Positions 60,291 to 64,000 of a DNA stretch of 64,000 nt are shown here, one piece after another. This DNA is from Amaurobius ferox (taxonomy: Eukaryota > Arthropoda > Arachnida > Araneae > Amaurobiidae): the NCBI GenBank assembly GCA_951213105.1, contig OX578142.1, positions 3,488,649 to 3,552,648 on the forward strand. Direction: 5' to 3'. The notes under the pieces were generated by a model. It ran no database searches. It had not been told where the DNA came from and saw only the letters and a list, made by a program, of their open reading frames with translations. Made by a program: the position numbers and the translations under genes. Each line of letters starts with the position of its first letter. Within the stretch, counting starts at the first letter, position 1.

Positions 60291-61539
60291 AAAATATATC
60301 TTTTTATTAGCCAGCCTTCATTTAAAAATTTACGTAAAAGTTTTTAAGATATTTATTTTATCAAGTTGGTAGCAGGGCTGTCACCCCGATAAATTCGCCG
60401 CATTTAGGTGATTTGTGTTAATATATGATTTTAATACTATTTACGTGTAGCTAGCTAACATCATTTTCCCGCATTTATATACCAGAACCAGGCGAGGCAT
60501 AAAAAGAGATTGTGCACTAGATCTTCAGAAACAAAATAGATGCTAGAGTTTCCCCTTTTACATTCTTCCAAGAATTAGGAGGGCTGGACCGTCACCTCCG
60601 AAAGCTACTTTTGGGGGTGACGGCTGGACGAAAAGCATCTCCTTTTATGACCCCCTCTCTTTTATAACCTTCAACCTGCCGTTGTGCCCTGAAGGGAAGA
60701 GAGTCTGTGTGGCAGTAGAGGCGACCTTCAAAGCTGACAGTCCTTTTGCTTACTTGGTCATTTCGTGAAATGAACTTTCATAGGTTTTGTTTTGAAATAA
60801 TAATTTTCATAATGAAAAAATCAGCAGTGACTCCAGTTTAATGGAGATGAAATATTTTTGCGTGAATAGCATATTTCTTTGTGGGTGATTTGTCTTCATA
60901 GATATTTTAAATACAGTTGAAAATATTAAAATATCGAAATTAAAACTATTTTTTTAAAACAGTTCAAATGTTAAAATATCAACAATAGAACCACTTTCCT
61001 AAAGAATTGTTCAGAATATTAAAATATCGATATTATAATCACTATAATTAGAAAACTAAGAAGCTGATCAAAAATCATATTATATATCCTTGTAGGGTTT
61101 TCAAAGGAGTACAAATTACTTTTTAGTTCATACCTAGCACTTTTAGTTTTATTTTAGTTAGCACTTTCACTATATATTAGGAATTTAAGAGTTTATACCT
61201 TTATTCTGATAATGATTGTGAAACAAACAGAACTAAATACTATGTTAATGTTTGAAAAAGTCAAACGAAGACACACACTGGAGACTGGGTAGTATAATAC
61301 CAACAGATACTAAGCATTAAAATACATGAGAGCGTATCTTGAAAACTAAAAGTTCCCTATGAACAATAAGAGAGTAATTTGTAGATCTTTGATTCAATCT
61401 TTCAATTTTTTTCCATCATGGTTTAGAAAATTATCATGTTTCTTCATATGGTAGAATGCTAAGAAAATCTAAAATTTCGAATAATTAGACTTCTAAGTTC
61501 TAATCATGGAAATAACAAAAACTAGCTTTTACTTTCCAA
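60291..61539. other. AT-rich non-coding region
   Basis: No gene is seen. A short hairpin CCGTCACC...GGTGACGG lies at about 60589-60623 in an otherwise unremarkable, locally GC-richer stretch. Confidence 0.4.
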
Positions 61540-62815
61540 CCATACATAAGCATTATATAGGGAAAGTAGTGTGACGAGGTCAAAAATTCTAATTCGAGTA
61601 GAAGAGTGCGTTTCAAGCTTCCCTGAACATGAGTCGAACGTTTTTGAGGTGATGTGTGTGTATGTAGGTTAGTGTGCGTATGTATGTATGTATGTTAGTG
61701 TGGCCGTGATCCTGTGGTGGCAATATCTCACGAACGAATGAAGCGTCTCAATTAAATTCATTACCATTGTTATAATCAGTGAGTCATATTTATTTTAAGC
61801 GCGATCTAATGTCTAGAAGACCCACTTCCATAAGCACACCGAACACATGCAAAACATCACCACATAACACATTTAGAAGCTCAAGATCACAATCCCTAAT
61901 TTTTTAAATGTAGAAAATTCCCAAACATTTTATTTCAAAGTAATATATGTCTTTAAAGGATATATAATATTTAAAACTATTAACATGTTCTATAATTTAA
62001 AATAAAAACCAATATTACCAGTTGTAAATTAATTAAATAAAATTATTTCTGCTTAAGATTTTTATCACATACAAAATTTAGGCCCCGGAGGCCCGTGGTG
62101 CGTTAATCAGGCTCTGACCCCTACCCCTAATATTCGATTGAATTTGTGAAAAAATTAATAAAATGCAGCAAGCACTATTAAGAATGATAAAAATCATTTC
62201 AAACCTAATTTTCATTAGAAAGCGAATGATATAAACTGTAGAACGCTAACATGAGCTGTTCTCGAAATATTGTACGATTTTTTAATAAATTTTTGAAAAA
62301 ATCAGACCTTTGGATACTGTTAAATAAAAAATCATTTCCAACTTTAGAACGCTAGCATGAACCATTCTTGAGATATTGCACGTTTTTTAAATAAATTTAT
62401 AAAAAAAATTATAAAATTAAAAATGTATTAAGTATATCGTCAAGTATGTTAACTTTCCATATGCAATATTACGCAACATTATTCTCGTAAACCTAGCGTT
62501 CGTTCCATTTACGTGTGAAGGTACATCTTGTAATAGCGTTGTACTTTGACGCCCAATAATTTACCAATAGTCAATTACTTCATACAATTGATATTAAATA
62601 AATGTTAACTGTAGTTTGGTGATTTTGCGTGAGTATGAATAAGTCATTCGCTTCCATTAGTAAGTTGTCAAAAGCGCCCAATTTCAATTTGCGGGGTGTT
62701 AATTTAATACTAAAATCATAGTTCTGTAGATCTTGTATATTAATATTTTGCTATGAAAGAAGCAAAGTATTTGCGTCATGTAGAAAAGACAAAGTCATGT
62801 GCTGGCCACATCACA
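61540..62815 (+). repeat. Diverged family B repeat
   Basis: Recognisable order of family B words: GGGAAAGTAGTGTGACGAGG, TTTTTGAGGTGATG, CTCACGAACGAATG, CATGAGCTGTTCTCG, ATTCTCGTAAACCTAG and a terminal GTCATGTGCTGGCCACATCA. Longer and more diverged than the other copies, with an internal duplication of the GAACGCTA(A/G)CATGA segment. Confidence 0.6.
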
Positions 62816-64000
62816 TAATTTCCACACTTAAATTTTTATAGCACTACGGACATTTGTTCTTGAATTATCGTGTCCACACCTAGAATATATTTTCAAAAAA
62901 TATTTAAAATTGGTTCAGGAAGTCTTAAAATCTGTTTATCCGTCAAAATCTCGAATTCGAAAATTTTCAGGCAAACTATATATATACAATATACATACAA
63001 ATATTGTTTTTACGAAAATTTTCAAATTTGAAATTTTGAGGGGACTCTGAACATATTTCAAATATTTTTGGAAATATATCCATCTATGTGTGTGTGTGAA
63101 GTATGTACACTATCTCACTTTATATAAATACGATATTACGTAAAAAATTAGAACTAAATAAAATATTTTGTAATTTGCACTATTAAGAACACAAATTATT
63201 CGAAATTTAAGCTTTTCCCACCATTATTTTTTATAGCAAGCAACGGTGATTTCTAAAACGTTGTAGCAATTGGTAACCAAATATTTTGTTTCCCATTTCC
63301 CCAAATATATTCTAACACTTATGGTTAAAACACGAATTATTAAAATATTGAGAATTTTATACTATTACTTTTGATAACAATGATACAATTCCAGAACAAT
63401 AATAGTAGTAGTACAGATAATATAGGAAACTTATTGGTTTGGAATTAGTTTAAATATTTTAAAAGTGTGTATAACACATAAATCAACCCGATAACCTGAA
63501 AACCGTATGTTCTAATTTGGAAATGTCAATCTACTTTTGTTGGAATAGATGCAGCAAGTTTTGTTTTTCTTCTCCATTTGTAGTTACACAATTTTATTTC
63601 TTTCATTTTTTGTTAGATGCTACTTATTTCGTAGTTTTGGATATTTAGAATTACTTTTTTCGGTGTGATTACAAATATTTTACATCATTTTTCTATTCAT
63701 TTCATCCCGTTTCATACCCTCGGTATATTTTTCTTTCTTTTTACTTCAATGAATTTTTTCTTTCACTGTGATTCATGTGAGTAGTTTCTTTTGCTAAGGT
63801 GACTTTTCTGTCATTGATGAAGGTTTTTTTTCTTTTTTTTAAAGTTTTTTGTACCGGAAACTGTTGACCTTTGCTTCCGCGAAAATTTTGAAATTCGATA
63901 TTTTGACGGGAAAACATGTTTTAAGGTTATTTGAATAAATTTCAAACACTTTCGAAAAGTGTCCGTCTGTATATGGACGTGTTCGAAATATGTTCTCAAA
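62816..64000. other. AT-rich non-coding end of the window
   Basis: No gene is recognised. Family B-like words (CGACGGGA-type, AAACATGTTTTAAGG) near 63900-64000 suggest another diverged copy running off the window. Confidence 0.35.

Overview
The window is AT-rich eukaryotic nuclear DNA, most likely from an arthropod. No cellular host gene could be supported. The evidence for an animal chromosome is the dense load of dispersed repeats, microsatellites, Tc1-like, Penelope-like, hAT-like and LTR remnants, and one large virus-like DNA transposon. The exact species cannot be read from the sequence.

The centrepiece is a Maverick/Polinton element at 1666-22659 (20,994 bp). Its ends are defined to the base. 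It starts AGTAGTATC and ends GATACTACT inside long terminal inverted repeats, and it is flanked by a perfect 6-bp target duplication, ACCGTG (1660-1665 and 22660-22665). It landed inside a 256-bp satellite monomer rich in TGACGTCA, and the undisturbed monomer elsewhere in the window shows what the empty site looked like.

The minus-strand half (9455 down to 2231) holds the virion module: a coiled-coil protein, a pVI-like membrane-active protein, an adenain-like protease, the penton (minor capsid), the major capsid protein and a fibre-like protein. It continues with two repeat-protein cargo genes (a W/LSEDFI repeat protein and a leucine-rich-repeat protein) and a terminal gene inside the inverted repeat. 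The plus-strand half (9512 to 22085) holds the packaging ATPase, a membrane protein, a PLA2/zinc-ribbon protein, the retroviral-type integrase with chromodomain, small accessory genes, the protein-primed DNA polymerase B, and duplicated copies of the terminal gene. Almost every gene start lies in a (T/A)ATAAATG context, often with the stop codon of the upstream gene abutting it.

The copy is complete in gene content but dead. A solo LTR (10396-11469, target duplication GAAGC) splits the membrane-protein gene. A 3.3-kb TTAA-flanked DNA element (14434-17711) splits the polymerase gene. The major capsid, coiled-coil, integrase, LRR, W-repeat and zinc-finger genes carry nonsense codons or single-base frameshifts, and polymerase motif C has lost a catalytic aspartate. 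Both nested insertions sit exactly in frame between their target duplications, so each interrupted gene was open when it was hit.

The flanks (1-1665 and 22666-64000) are repeat-dominated: the satellite and its inverted copy, two related ~0.6-1.2 kb dispersed families (A and B below), an hAT-like MITE, a long-inverted-repeat element, a Tc1-like transposase remnant, possible pogo/Tigger-like fragments, a Penelope-like element remnant with a GIY-YIG domain and a hammerhead-like motif, SINE/LINE-like fragments, microsatellites and several perfect hairpins. Long stretches of 27-52 kb show no recognisable gene.
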